A stretch of 64,000 nucleotides of DNA from Methylophilus rhizosphaerae (GCF_900100975.1 NZ_FNFX01000004.1:248001-312000); one strand, 5' to 3'. Positions 9,277 to 18,800 are shown, numbered from the stretch's first letter. The notes: generated from the letters alone by a model not told the origin. A program made the numbers and translations.

Positions 9277-9924
9277 ATGACTGCCAACGCACTGAGTGCC
9301 GATTTTATTGCTTTCTCCATCCAGAAACAGGTGTTGCGCTTTGGCGAATTTAAAACCAAAGCGGGCCGCCTGAGCCCTTATTTTTTCAATGCCGGCCTGT
9401 TTGATGATGGCGAAAGCATGCTCAAACTGGGCGAATTTTACGCCAACAGCATTCTACAGTCTGGTTTGCAATTCGACATGCTGTTTGGCCCGGCTTATAA
9501 AGGCATTCCGCTGGTCACAGCCATCAGCATTGCGTTTGCGCGCATGGGCAAGAATTACCCTTATGCTTATAACCGCAAGGAAGCCAAAGACCACGGTGAA
9601 GGCGGCACACTGGTCGGTGCACCGCTCACAGGACGTGTGCTGATTATTGACGACGTGATCTCGGCAGGCACCTCTATCCGCGAGTCCGTCGAACTGATCC
9701 GCAACGCAGGTGCAACCCCTTGTGCAGTCAGTATCGCATTGGATCGCCAGGAAAAGGGGCTGGGTGAATTATCTGCAGTACAAGAAGTGGAGCAAACCAA
9801 CCGGATGCCGGTGGTCAGCATTGCCAAGCTGGCCGACCTGTTTGCCTATTTGCAGGATAACGAGAAACTGGCGCAATATTTCCCGGCGATTGAAGCATAC
9901 CGCACCCAGTATTGCGTACGTTAA
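9277..9924 (+). CDS. pyrE: Orotate phosphoribosyltransferase
   Basis: PyrE joins orotate and PRPP to make OMP in pyrimidine synthesis. The PRPP-binding loop VLIIDDVISAGTS starts near residue 121, and the FGPAYKGIPL segment is typical. The ATG at 9277 gives 215 residues, matching the usual length of about 213; a TTG 27 bases upstream would add an atypical tail. It ends in front of a bidirectional terminator. Confidence 0.94.
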   Translation: MTANALSADFIAFSIQKQVLRFGEFKTKAGRLSPYFFNAGLFDDGESMLKLGEFYANSILQSGLQFDMLFGPAYKGIPLVTAISIAFARMGKNYPYAYNRKEAKDHGEGGTLVGAPLTGRVLIIDDVISAGTSIRESVELIRNAGATPCAVSIALDRQEKGLGELSAVQEVEQTNRMPVVSIAKLADLFAYLQDNEKLAQYFPAIEAYRTQYCVR

Positions 9925-9940
9925 AGGATGCAAGTGCATA

Positions 9941-9968
9941 AATAAAGCGGGCAAATGCCCACTTTATT
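9941..9968. terminator. Bidirectional terminator between pyrE and the DUF937 gene
   Basis: AATAAAGCGGGC and GCCCACTTTATT form a stem with an AAAT loop and one mismatch, flanked by A-rich and T-rich arms. It can serve both convergent genes; the DUF937 gene stop lies at its right edge. Confidence 0.7.
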
Positions 9969-10357
9969 TATTTCAGCATGCCCATTAACCGGGACATGAT
10001 GAGTGCCGGGTTATTTTCTACCACACCATTTGGCGTCAGTTGATTCACCACCTCCGGTAAATGTTCGGCAATTTTGCCGCTCAGCTCGTCTGTGGTCATA
10101 TTCAACTTTCCCGCTATCCCGGCCAGCACGGAGCTACCCAGGGCGGTCCCGATTTGCTGCGCATTCACATTCAGGTTTGCGCCCGTTCCCACCCAGGAAT
10201 CGACCTGTGCAGTCAAACCGCCATTCTGCAGGGTTTGTAAAATACCAGGCAAACCGCCGTATTGCTGAAACAGTTCCATAGCCAGTTTTGCCAAAGGGCC
10301 TGTATCCCCCATCACTTTATTCATCATGGCGCCAGCGACGCTATCGAATAATCCCAT
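9968..10357 (-). CDS. YidB-like DUF937 family protein
   Basis: This 129-residue protein begins MGLFDSVAGAMMNKVMG and contains the LNVNAQQIGTALGS and LPEVVNQLTPNG segments typical of DUF937/YidB proteins, whose function is unknown. The ATG at 10357 is preceded by GGGAG at good spacing; an upstream in-frame codon at 10378 lacks this. It has no signal peptide or membrane segment. Confidence 0.82.
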   Translation of the reverse strand: MGLFDSVAGAMMNKVMGDTGPLAKLAMELFQQYGGLPGILQTLQNGGLTAQVDSWVGTGANLNVNAQQIGTALGSSVLAGIAGKLNMTTDELSGKIAEHLPEVVNQLTPNGVVENNPALIMSRLMGMLK

Positions 10358-10446
10358 TACAACACTCCCTGTTATCAACTAAATTTCTTTAAACTCAAAG
10401 CGATTACTCTTGTTCAAATTTCAACCGCTATTTATCTTAATCAATA

Positions 10447-10880
10447 TTCTTTTTCGCCTCTCGGCGAGTGACTTACTGGTGCTTGCCTCACCAAACTCAC
10501 ATCATAGAAGTTTGGGTGGTTCAAAAACTAAATTCTTTGATTCAATCCGCAAGCGGTTGCACTAGATGGGTGTTCGAGGACCCCATCTACCGTGCCGAGC
10601 AACGCAGGATTGACGGGAGCTTTCGGCCATCGCTTGTTTGGGCTCCGCAACAAGCCACGTTCCGTGTGGCTTGCTTGTCAGGGCGAATTCCGATGGACGC
10701 CCGGCAAACCGAGTAGCGCAGGGAACAAGCGGAAGTTGGGGTGTCCTGTTCTTTGCATTCTTTCTTATGGACAAGCATAAGAAAGAATGGTCGCCGTAAA
10801 GGCGAAACAAACGCCTAATCAATGCGCGAGGTAATCAATAGCGACTGCAGCCTGGGCAAGCGAAGAAAAGAATCGCGACA
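10447..10880. repeat. Dispersed intergenic repeat, copy B
   Basis: This is the second, longer copy of the element at 8036-8372, in the same orientation. It keeps the TTCGCCTC...GGCGAGT head, the CTCCGCAACAAGCCACG block, the GTTGGGGTGTCCTGTTCTTTGC block and the TTCTTTCTTA/TAAGAAAGAA hairpin (10758-10787). It has about 100 extra bases in the first half. Substitutions are scattered, so the copies are related but not recent. It fills most of the gap 10358-10924. Confidence 0.75.
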
Positions 10881-10924
10881 TAAACCTACCCAGCGCCTCA
10901 AATTTCTAAATAACACTCATCTCA

Positions 10925-12070
10925 TTAAAACCGCTCATGTGCCGCCAAATACCGCCATTGCCCCGGCGGTAACTTACCCAACGCAATCTGCCCAATCCGA
11001 ATCCGTTTCAACCCCACCACTTTCAACCCCACCAGCTCACACATCCGGCGGATCTGCCGTTTACGGCCCTCGCGCAATACAAAGCGCAACTGATCCTCAT
11101 TCTGCCAGGAAACCTTGGCCGGTTTCAGTTGCACACCGTCCAGGCTCAAACCATGGTTCAACTTGGCCAGGCCATTCGCACTCAATTCCCCTTCAACCCG
11201 CACCAGGTATTCTTTTTCCGTACTGGAATCCTCGCCGATCAGATGGCGGGCTATCCGGCCATCCTGCGTCAGCACCAGCAAACCGGTGGAATCAATATCC
11301 AGGCGACCGGCAGGTGCCAGGCCGTGCAAAAACCCTCTATGAAATGTTTTTTGGGTAGGGTCTTCTGTCCACTGGTTTTCCGGTTTAATCAGCACTACAG
11401 CCGGTTCATAGCCATCTTCCGCTTGGCCGCTGACGTAACCTATCGGTTTATGCAGCAAAATAGTGACATTCTCGGCCTGATACTCTTTGGCATAAGTGCT
11501 GATCACAATGTCGGCATCCGGGTTTATACGCGTACCCAGAGTTTCCACGATATCGCCATTGACCTTAACCCAGCCATTCACGATCCAGTCATCGGCTTCA
11601 CGGCGTGAGCACAGGCCGCGGTCGGCCATTACTTTGGACAGGCGTGGCTGCAAATCACTATCCGCCGCCAGCTGTGCTGGCCTGCTGGCAGATCTGGTAG
11701 TTGCTTTTGCAGCAAACGGTCTATCCTGATCACGCGGTCTTTCATTACGGGTTGATCTGGCAGCAAATGCGCGATCACCTCCATATGCCGGTTTACCAGC
11801 GGACTGCCGCGTGTTTTTATCTTTAAAGGATTTTTCCTGGCGCGGTGCACGTGGTTGCGTACCTTCGTCCTGCCGGCCACCCGCGCGCGGCTCTTTCCTG
11901 GCACCTGCATCTTGCCTCCGTGATTCTTTCGCCGGTGCCTCTCTGGACTGTTGCGCTTTGATCACGGGTGCTTTGCTGCGATCGCGCAGCTCCGGGGATA
12001 ATGGACGGACCGGTTTCTGGCGTTTCTGGTCAGCGGCGGCAGGAGATTTATTGAGTTTGAGCGTAGACAA
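10925..12070 (-). CDS. RsuA/RluB/RluF-family 23S rRNA pseudouridine synthase with a long basic N-terminal extension
   Basis: The core (about residues 140-381) has an S4 RNA-binding domain ([16 protein letters not shown]), the catalytic [14 protein letters not shown] with Asp257, and the RQIRRMCE motif. The last motif resembles RluF, which modifies 23S rRNA, but the exact target is not certain. The first 140 residues are low-complexity and rich in Arg, Lys, Ala, Gln and Asp, and are probably disordered and RNA-binding. The gene lies 45 bases after the GT51 gene on the same strand. Confidence 0.85.
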   Translation of the reverse strand: MSTLKLNKSPAAADQKRQKPVRPLSPELRDRSKAPVIKAQQSREAPAKESRRQDAGARKEPRAGGRQDEGTQPRAPRQEKSFKDKNTRQSAGKPAYGGDRAFAARSTRNERPRDQDRPFAAKATTRSASRPAQLAADSDLQPRLSKVMADRGLCSRREADDWIVNGWVKVNGDIVETLGTRINPDADIVISTYAKEYQAENVTILLHKPIGYVSGQAEDGYEPAVVLIKPENQWTEDPTQKTFHRGFLHGLAPAGRLDIDSTGLLVLTQDGRIARHLIGEDSSTEKEYLVRVEGELSANGLAKLNHGLSLDGVQLKPAKVSWQNEDQLRFVLREGRKRQIRRMCELVGLKVVGLKRIRIGQIALGKLPPGQWRYLAAHERF

Positions 12071-12115
12071 AACAGTCGTCTCACTAATGAAAGATAAACA
12101 AGGTGCTATTGTAAG

Positions 12116-13369
12116 TTATTTGGCTGCCGGCGCACGAAAATTCAGGCTGCCCGGCTGTTTGCGCGCACTTTCCGGCATATAGCGCAGAATGGATTCAGCC
12201 CGCTCCAGTTGCGGCTGCTGTGCCATAAACTGCTGCTTCCAGGCCCGGTGCGGATTACGGATAATCCCTGCCAGCCAGGCCGCCTGTAGCGGATTGAGTT
12301 GTGCCGGTTGCCTGTCAAAATAATAAGTGGAGGCTGCGTACGCGCCGCACAGGCCTGGTCCCCAGTCGACCGTATTCAGGTACAGGTCAAGAATTTGTGT
12401 TTTATCCAGCGTGCCTTCCAGTTGCACCGCGTACAGCAATTCTTCGATTTTACGTTGCCAGGTACGAGCGCCATTGGTAAACATATACTTGACCACCTGC
12501 TGGGTCAGCGTGCTGCCACCCACGGCTTTCTCTGCACTTTCCTTGCCCAGCAATTGCTGCATCTGCGCCAGCACATAACCGGGATGATGGCGGAACTCCG
12601 CATCTTCGGCGATGATGACGGCCATGGGCAGCCAGCGTCCCATTTTGTCATGCGGGATCCATTGCATTTTTTCCGGATGTTTCCGCTCATCCAGCAGCGG
12701 GCAATCATAACGCAACACCGGTGTCGTCACGGTACTTAAATCCAGGCCGTGCACCGCCAGTTGTGCCAGTTGCGGCTGTGCACTCCAGCTTTGCCGTGGC
12801 CAGCGCAAGGTGCCGGTGGCGGAAAGCACGCCAGTCACCTGGGCCTGTGCGATTGTTGTGGAATGGCTGCGCAACGGCTCCAGCAAACTGGCGAGCGGCG
12901 TGGTAGGCAATGCCCATTGCAAGCGCAATGAGCGCATAGTCACGGTGCCATCGAAATAGATTTTGAACGGTTTGTGCGCGGCATCCGCCAGTAAATAGCC
13001 TTTCAGTTGCTGACCGTCCAGCTTGAGCCAAAGCTCTACCGAAGCCAGTACCACCGGCTGGTCACTGATGGATTTGGCCTGCAAGGCGCAGTTTTTGCAA
13101 TGCACGCGCAACCCATCTGCGTCATACAGGCGTATTTCACCCTGGTGCAGGCTGAAACCTTTGTGATCCAGCCACCAGCGGCCGGCAGGGGAGGTGGCCA
13201 GCATGAGGATAGGGACCACCCTGACCTGTATGCCGCTGCCGACCGGCAGGCTGACGCGCCAGGCAGTCCGGTCAAAAGGCTGCCAGATCCAGCCCAGTAC
13301 GCTGCAGACTGCCAGCAATATGACGGCCAGCAGTGTAATCAGCAGACGTTTAGCCCATAATCGCAGCAT
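12116..13369 (-). CDS. GT51 peptidoglycan glycosyltransferase with an extra periplasmic N-terminal region
   Basis: This 417-residue protein has one N-terminal membrane anchor (about 8-29) and a C-terminal GT51 domain that polymerises lipid II into glycan strands. The GT51 motifs are complete: AEDAEFRHHPG with catalytic Glu255, GGSTLTQQVVK, RKIEELLYAVQLE and KTQILDLYLN. There is no transpeptidase domain. About 200 residues between anchor and catalytic domain are not seen in ordinary MtgA, and look like a beta-rich domain of unknown role. Confidence 0.86.
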   Translation of the reverse strand: MLRLWAKRLLITLLAVILLAVCSVLGWIWQPFDRTAWRVSLPVGSGIQVRVVPILMLATSPAGRWWLDHKGFSLHQGEIRLYDADGLRVHCKNCALQAKSISDQPVVLASVELWLKLDGQQLKGYLLADAAHKPFKIYFDGTVTMRSLRLQWALPTTPLASLLEPLRSHSTTIAQAQVTGVLSATGTLRWPRQSWSAQPQLAQLAVHGLDLSTVTTPVLRYDCPLLDERKHPEKMQWIPHDKMGRWLPMAVIIAEDAEFRHHPGYVLAQMQQLLGKESAEKAVGGSTLTQQVVKYMFTNGARTWQRKIEELLYAVQLEGTLDKTQILDLYLNTVDWGPGLCGAYAASTYYFDRQPAQLNPLQAAWLAGIIRNPHRAWKQQFMAQQPQLERAESILRYMPESARKQPGSLNFRAPAAK

Positions 13370-13381
13370 GCAGGTGGCGCC

Positions 13382-13696
13382 TTAAACCAGCAAACGCTCC
13401 ACGATTTTTCCCTGCATCAGGTGGCTGTCGATAATGTCATCAATATCGCTTTCATCGATAAAGGTGTACCACACGGCATCGGGGTAAACCACCATGACCG
13501 GGCCGGCAGCGCAGCGATCCAGGCAACCGGCCCGGTTCACGCGCACTTTGCCGGCACCTGCCAGGCCCTGTTTCTTGACCTGTTTTTTCATATAGTCAAA
13601 CGCCGCTTCCGCGCCTTTGTTCATGCAGCAGTCTTCCCCGGGTGCACGCTGGTTCAGGCAGAAAAAGACATGATACTGAAAATAGCTCTGGCTCAT
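13382..13696 (-). CDS. Thioredoxin-like [2Fe-2S] ferredoxin
   Basis: This 104-residue protein has Cys residues in the order FFC...CC...GCLDRC, the pattern of stand-alone thioredoxin-fold 2Fe-2S ferredoxins (NuoE-like). Partner enzymes are unknown. It lies 12 bases upstream of the GT51 start on the same strand. Confidence 0.85.
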   Translation of the reverse strand: MSQSYFQYHVFFCLNQRAPGEDCCMNKGAEAAFDYMKKQVKKQGLAGAGKVRVNRAGCLDRCAAGPVMVVYPDAVWYTFIDESDIDDIIDSHLMQGKIVERLLV

Positions 13697-13736
13697 AAAT
13701 GGCTTTCTAACAAAAGGTCATACCGGATGGGACGCG

Positions 13737-14678
13737 TTATTCGGTGGAAAGTTGGTCTTCCCTGCTGAATGTCCAGGTCCGGGTAATACTTAATACATCG
13801 GTGTCCTGCCGGATATCGTCAGGAAAGGCCGGGAACGGTGCCGCCAGCTGCACAATGCGGCGGGCAGATTCATCCAGCAACTTATGCCCTGAACTCTGCT
13901 GCACATGGATACTTTCTATGCTGCCATCAGCCCGGATGGATACAGTCAGTTGCAACTGGCCATACAGCTTTTGCGTACGGGCCGTTTGCGGATAATTCAG
14001 GTTGCCCACATGCTCAATTTTCTGCCGCCATTGTTCCACATAACTGGCAAAACGGTATTCACGGGTACGCGCGCCGATAAACTGGCGCTTGGGGCGCGTT
14101 TCATACGCTTCCTGCTGCTTGGCAATCAAGGCTTCCAGCTTGACCATTTCCTGCATGGCCACCTTGTCCTGCGGCGTTTGCGCTGGCTGTTTGGCTGCTT
14201 GAGGCACTGCTTTCCTGGTCACGGCCGGTGTTTGCGCCACCGGTGTTTGCAAGGTGGTGACGGACTGGCTGGCTTTCAACTGCGTCATGAGTGCCTGCGC
14301 TTCCTGCTCCAGTTGTGCCACGCGCTGCTGATGGCGTAACAACTCGGCTTCCTGCGGACTGGCCGGCATGACCGGCTGCAAGCTGGCTTCCGCTGCCTGA
14401 GGGTTTGCTGCCGGCCTATTCTGCACGCTGGGTAGCGGGCTTTTCATTTGGCGCTTTTCGTCAGTATTGCCACCCCGGTCCAGGTTCGCCTGTGCCAGTG
14501 CATCGGCCTTGCTCGGGACCTGCCGGGTTTTGCTATTGACCAGCATCACATTCAGGGACGGGATCTGGTCTTTAAACGCTTTGAGTTCAGGTTGGAAATG
14601 CAGCGTCAGGACAACGATATGCACCAGTAGCGAAAACCATAAAGCCCACACCAGCGGCGAACGTTCACGGAAACGCAT
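13737..14678 (-). CDS. TonB-family energy transducer
   Basis: This 313-residue protein has an N-terminal membrane helix (about residues 9-28), a long Ala/Gln/Pro-rich periplasmic linker with a predicted coiled coil, and a C-terminal TonB domain (LNYPQTARTQKLYGQLQLTV, then RADGSIESIHV). No exbB/exbD or TonB-dependent receptor lies nearby, so the transported substrate is unknown. It starts 15 bases after mpl ends on the same strand. Confidence 0.85.
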   Translation of the reverse strand: MRFRERSPLVWALWFSLLVHIVVLTLHFQPELKAFKDQIPSLNVMLVNSKTRQVPSKADALAQANLDRGGNTDEKRQMKSPLPSVQNRPAANPQAAEASLQPVMPASPQEAELLRHQQRVAQLEQEAQALMTQLKASQSVTTLQTPVAQTPAVTRKAVPQAAKQPAQTPQDKVAMQEMVKLEALIAKQQEAYETRPKRQFIGARTREYRFASYVEQWRQKIEHVGNLNYPQTARTQKLYGQLQLTVSIRADGSIESIHVQQSSGHKLLDESARRIVQLAAPFPAFPDDIRQDTDVLSITRTWTFSREDQLSTE

Positions 14679-14693
14679 GGGGCATCCGCCTGT

Positions 14694-16064
14694 TTATGCC
14701 TGCAATGCCTGCAACAGTTTCTGGTGCACGCCACCAAAGCCGCCGTTACTCATGACCAGTACATGGTCACCAGGTTTGGCAAGTTGCGTAACGGCCTGCA
14801 CCAGTCCGGACAAATCTTCGAACGTTTGCGCTTTGCTCTGCATCGGTGCCAGCGCGTCAGCGGCATTCCAACCTAGTTGATTGGCATAGCAGAACACCGC
14901 ATCAGCCTCGCGCAGGCTGTCCGGCAAAGCATCTTTCATCACGCCCAGCTTCATGGTGTTGGAACGTGGCTCCAGTACCGCCAGGATACGCGCATTACCC
15001 ACTTTGGCGCGCAATCCAGCCACCGTAGTCGCGATTGCAGTCGGGTGATGGGCAAAATCATCATACACCGTGATGCCATTCACCACGCCTTTGATTTCCA
15101 TACGGCGCTTGACGTTCTTGAACTCACTCAAAGCCTCAATCGCAATGCATGGCGCCACACCGACATGGCGCGCAGCGGCAATCACCGCCAGCGCATTATT
15201 GCGGTTGTGCTCGCCCAGCAATTCCCAGCTGACATTACCCTGGCGTTCGCCGTTGAAAAACACATCGAAGCGGCCTTGTGCATCCACATTCCGCACCTGC
15301 CAGCCACTGGCACTGTCTATGCGCTCAAGACCGCTCCAGCAGCCACGTGCCAGCACGCGATCCAGGCTTTCCTGCTGGTTCGCAACCACCAGGCCTTGTT
15401 GCGGCACGGTGCGCACCAGGTGGTGGAACTGTTTTTCAATCGCGGGCAAATCTTCAAAAATATCGGCATGGTCAAACTCCAGGTTGTTCAATACCGCGGT
15501 GCGTGGCCGGTAATGCACAAACTTGGAACGCTTGTCGAAGAACGCTGTGTCATATTCATCGGCTTCAATCACAAAAAAAGGCGAAACGGATTTGCTATCC
15601 TGTTTAGGTGCTTGCGGCAAACGGGCGGAAACCCCGAAGTTTTCCGGCACGCCTCCAATCAGGAAACCCGGCGCCAGGCCAGCATATTCCAGCACCCAGG
15701 CCAGCATGGAAGCCGTGGTGGTCTTGCCATGCGTCCCGGCCACCGCCAGTACCCATTTGCCTTGCAACACATGCTCCGCCAGCCATTGCGGGCCGGAAAT
15801 ATAAGGCAGGCCGCGATTGAGAATTTCTTCCATCAGCGGATTGCCGCGCGTCACCACATTACCGATCACATAGATATCAGGATTCAGGGCCGTCTGGGCC
15901 GGGTCAAAGCCTTCAATCAATTCTATGCCTTGCGCTTCCAGCTGTGTACTCATGGGCGGGTAGACATTGGCATCACAGCCAGTGACATGATGCCCGGCAG
16001 CTTTGGCCAGCACCGCGATGCCGCCCATGAACGTACCGCAAATACCAAGGATATGAATATGCAT
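14694..16064 (-). CDS. mpl: UDP-N-acetylmuramate:L-alanyl-gamma-D-glutamyl-meso-diaminopimelate ligase
   Basis: Mpl recycles murein tripeptide by ligating it to UDP-MurNAc in the cytoplasm. The protein has 456 residues, a Mur-ligase Rossmann start (HILGICGTFMGG), the ATP loop GTHGKTTT at residues 110-117, the EADEYDTAFF segment and the DDFAHHPTAI motif that separates Mpl and MurC from other ligases. The GTFMGG start is typical of Mpl rather than MurC. Confidence 0.94.
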   Translation of the reverse strand: MHIHILGICGTFMGGIAVLAKAAGHHVTGCDANVYPPMSTQLEAQGIELIEGFDPAQTALNPDIYVIGNVVTRGNPLMEEILNRGLPYISGPQWLAEHVLQGKWVLAVAGTHGKTTTASMLAWVLEYAGLAPGFLIGGVPENFGVSARLPQAPKQDSKSVSPFFVIEADEYDTAFFDKRSKFVHYRPRTAVLNNLEFDHADIFEDLPAIEKQFHHLVRTVPQQGLVVANQQESLDRVLARGCWSGLERIDSASGWQVRNVDAQGRFDVFFNGERQGNVSWELLGEHNRNNALAVIAAARHVGVAPCIAIEALSEFKNVKRRMEIKGVVNGITVYDDFAHHPTAIATTVAGLRAKVGNARILAVLEPRSNTMKLGVMKDALPDSLREADAVFCYANQLGWNAADALAPMQSKAQTFEDLSGLVQAVTQLAKPGDHVLVMSNGGFGGVHQKLLQALQA

Positions 16065-16135
16065 AGAATCTACCGAATCAATTTAATGAGGGTATTTTAC
16101 CAAACAACCTTTGGCAAAACGGCAGCCGCCTGCAT

Positions 16136-16762
16136 TCAATTTTCTGCAAACAGGGGCTGGTACTGGCGGCAGCGTGCGGCAATATCAGCCGCCTGGAAAA
16201 TATCACTGATCACTGCCAGGGCATCTGCACCAGCAGCAATTAACGGCGGCGCGTTATCTAACGTAATGCCACCGATACCAACTACAGGTACGGCAAGCAA
16301 TTGCCTGGCCTGTGTGAATAAATCTGCCGTGGCACGTAGGGCATGTGGTTTGGTCGGGGAAGGGTAGCAGGCACCAAATGCCACATAATCCGCACCGGCA
16401 GTCTGTGCCTGTTCAGCCAGCTCAAACCGGTTATAGCACGAAGCGCCTATGATTTTGCCAGCACCCAGCACATCCCTGGCGGCGGCAATCGCGTGATCGT
16501 CCTGCCCGACATGCACACCATCGGCATCCAGAGCAGCAGCCAATGGCACATGGTCATTAATCAGTAAAGGGATATTTGCGCGGCGGCAAAGGTTTAGCAG
16601 CGCAGATGCCTGCTCCAGCCGCAAGGCCTCACTGGCTGTTTTATGCCGGTATTGCACAATGGAAACACCGCCTTGCAATGCCTGTTGTACCTGGGAACAC
16701 AGCAGATCTGTGTCACCACAATCCGGCGTGACTAGGTAAAGCCCGCTAATGCTGTAATTCAC
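16136..16762 (-). CDS. thiE: Thiamine-phosphate synthase
   Basis: ThiE joins HMP-pyrophosphate and thiazole phosphate. Visible motifs are VQYRHKTAS, LINDHVPLA, DGVHVGQDD and the phosphate-binding GIGGI. I place the start at the GTG at 16762 (VNYSISGLYLVTPD), giving 208 residues, close to the family norm; a longer frame upstream would overlap thiD by over 130 bases. With the GTG start the overlap with thiD is 17 bases, consistent with coupling. Confidence 0.9.
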   Translation of the reverse strand: MNYSISGLYLVTPDCGDTDLLCSQVQQALQGGVSIVQYRHKTASEALRLEQASALLNLCRRANIPLLINDHVPLAAALDADGVHVGQDDHAIAAARDVLGAGKIIGASCYNRFELAEQAQTAGADYVAFGACYPSPTKPHALRATADLFTQARQLLAVPVVGIGGITLDNAPPLIAAGADALAVISDIFQAADIAARCRQYQPLFAEN

Positions 16763-17609
16763 TGGCCTTTTCCTGCCCCTCGGATTCGCGTGCCCAGAAG
16801 AAACGGTCGGGAATAAACTGGCCCATGCCGGGACGGAATGCGTGACGCAAGGTTTGCCAGGTGAATTCCTGCGCTTCATGCACGGCTTCTTCCATGCTCA
16901 GGCCATGCGCCAGGCAGGCAGTAATCGCACTGGTCAGCGTACAGCCGGAACCGTGGTAGCTGCCAGCCAAACGTTCCCAGTGATAATCCTTGATCAAGCC
17001 AGGCGTGCCGCCAATAATCTGCATGCCATACAGGCTGTTGACGACATCATGCGAGCGCTCATGCGTACCTGTAATCATCACGTATTCACTACCCATCTCG
17101 ATCAGGCGCAACGCACATTCTTCCAGCGAGCTGTGTTTGACTTCGTCGCCTTCGTCATAATAGGCCAGGCGTCGCGCCTCCAGGCTGTTAGGCGTAATCA
17201 GCGTCGCCTGCGGGAACAGCAATTCGCACATCGCTGCCTGCATTTCCTCATTGGAAAGCTCATCCCCACGGCCTGAAGCCAGGATAGGGTCGATAATCAA
17301 TGGTACATCCGGATAATCAGCCACGATCTCGGCAATCACCGCCACATTCTCCACACTGCCAAGCAGGCCAAGCTTGAATGCACTGACGGACACATCTTCC
17401 AGGATAGTGCGTGCCTGGTCGTTGATTGAATCTGCATCCAGCGGCATCACACTTTCCACGCCCACGGTATCCTGCACCGTAACCCCGGTAATCACCGACA
17501 GCGGATAACAGCCAATGCTGGACAGCGCCATGATATCTGCCTGCACGCCCGCTCCGCTACTGGGGTCTGTGGCAGCAAAAGTAAGAACGGTGGGAGGAGT
17601 ATTGGCCAT
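16746..17609 (-). CDS. thiD: Hydroxymethylpyrimidine/phosphomethylpyrimidine kinase
   Basis: ThiD phosphorylates HMP twice to give the ThiE substrate. The 287-residue ribokinase-like protein shows the DPSSGAGVQADI start, DPILASGRGDEL, and the anion-hole/catalytic GSGCTLTSAI. It starts 11 bases downstream of the tRNA-Gly end, with an AAGGAA ribosome site. No TPP riboswitch is visible. Confidence 0.93.
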   Translation of the reverse strand: MANTPPTVLTFAATDPSSGAGVQADIMALSSIGCYPLSVITGVTVQDTVGVESVMPLDADSINDQARTILEDVSVSAFKLGLLGSVENVAVIAEIVADYPDVPLIIDPILASGRGDELSNEEMQAAMCELLFPQATLITPNSLEARRLAYYDEGDEVKHSSLEECALRLIEMGSEYVMITGTHERSHDVVNSLYGMQIIGGTPGLIKDYHWERLAGSYHGSGCTLTSAITACLAHGLSMEEAVHEAQEFTWQTLRHAFRPGMGQFIPDRFFWARESEGQEKASELQH

Positions 17610-17620
17610 GAAAATTCCTT

Positions 17621-17694
17621 TGGAGCGGCTGACGGGAATCGAACCCGCGTATCAAGCTTGGGAAGCTGGCGTTCTACCATTGAACTACAGCCGC
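17621..17694 (-). tRNA. tRNA-Gly (CCC anticodon)
   Basis: Read on the reverse strand it folds as a cloverleaf: acceptor GCGGCTG/CAGCCGC, D arm with AATGGT loop, anticodon loop TTCCCAA giving CCC, T loop TTCGATT, discriminator T and an encoded CCA. The anticodon stem has one C-U mismatch. It sits just upstream of thiD and may share its transcript. Confidence 0.95.
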
Positions 17695-17884
17695 TAAAAC
17701 CCGCATTTTACTGTATTTTGGGTGAGGCTGGATGACTATGCTGGAAAGTGGTGTGGAAATACCCTATGGCACCTGTCGTACACATGAAATTATCTCCCAC
17801 TCTTTTTGCTCAATTGCAACCTTAGCTGCTTCGGCAAAGAATCATCTGGTTATTGCGCAGAAGCTCCCCAGATAGACACATGAT

Positions 17885-18712
17885 TCACTTTGCACTCTCG
17901 CTATTCAGTAACCGAACTTCGTGCTGCGGAAACGGAATCACTATATCGGACTGGCGGAAGCTTTCAATGATAGCTTTATTGATCTCGCCGCCAGCCAGAT
18001 TGTAATCCGGTACATTCACCCATGGTTTCACCAGGATATTGATGGATGAAGAGGCGAGCACGCCGACTTTTATAACGGCTTCCGGCTCTTTTAACACGCG
18101 CTGGTTACTGTTGAGTATGGCTTGAATGACGTTCAGGGCTTTATCCAGATCGGTGTCGTAAGAAACGCGGACTTCAAGATCAAGCTGGCGGATTTTGCCG
18201 TAGTTATGCAGTATCTCGCCGACAATCTTGCGGTTCGGGATGACGACATGCGATCTGTCGGCATGGCTCAGCACACTGGTAAAGAGGCTGATATTTTCGA
18301 CGACGCCTTCTTCGCTGACTATGGAAATATATTCGCCAACCTTGAACGGTTTGGTAAAGATAATAGTGAGGCCGGCAACCACATTGCCTAGCACCCCTTG
18401 CATGGCGAGTGCGATACCTGCACCGGCAACCCCCAGACCGGCAAGTAACGGTAACAGCTGTACGCCCAGATTCTGCAAAGCCATGATGACGAACAGGCCT
18501 TGTACCAGTATTCTCAGTATTCTCACCAATAGCTGTTCTACCGGTGGCTCGAGATGAAAGCCTTTGATGTTGGCTCCAAGGATGCGACCTGCCCAGCGGG
18601 CGACATAGAAGCCTGCAATGATGATGAGGACAGCTACGATGAGTTTGGGCCCAAACTGGAATGCAATTTCTATGATTGCACTTTTGATCTGATCTGCGCT
18701 CTGGATATCCAT
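17885..18712 (-). CDS. MscS-family mechanosensitive ion channel
   Basis: This 275-residue protein has an inner-membrane core of about three helices. The pore-lining segment is Gly/Ala-rich (GLGVAGAGIALAMQGVLGNVVAGL), followed by the cytoplasmic beta domain (FKVGEYISIVSEEGVVENI, VIPNRKIVGEILHNY). It should open under hypo-osmotic stress. The length is that of small MscS proteins. It is the last core gene before the two-partner secretion island. Confidence 0.9.
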   Translation of the reverse strand: MDIQSADQIKSAIIEIAFQFGPKLIVAVLIIIAGFYVARWAGRILGANIKGFHLEPPVEQLLVRILRILVQGLFVIMALQNLGVQLLPLLAGLGVAGAGIALAMQGVLGNVVAGLTIIFTKPFKVGEYISIVSEEGVVENISLFTSVLSHADRSHVVIPNRKIVGEILHNYGKIRQLDLEVRVSYDTDLDKALNVIQAILNSNQRVLKEPEAVIKVGVLASSSINILVKPWVNVPDYNLAGGEINKAIIESFRQSDIVIPFPQHEVRLLNSESAK

Positions 18713-18800
18713 GCAAGTTCTTTCATAAACAAAAATTCAAGGACTGATTAGCATGCGTAAAGCACATGCACAATTATATACGCAAGTAACAGGCAGATTT

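Noticed and set aside
14877-16367. 496-codon open frame on the + strand
   Set aside because: It lies antisense to mpl and the thiE 3' end; the real genes have full motif sets.
17640-17685. tRNA-Gly as a pseudogene because of a stem mismatch
   Set aside because: Only one C-U mismatch in the anticodon stem; all other stems, loops and CCA are intact.
17610-17884. TPP riboswitch before thiD
   Set aside because: The conserved CTGAGA and ACCTGA blocks are absent; only the tRNA and a plain gap are there.
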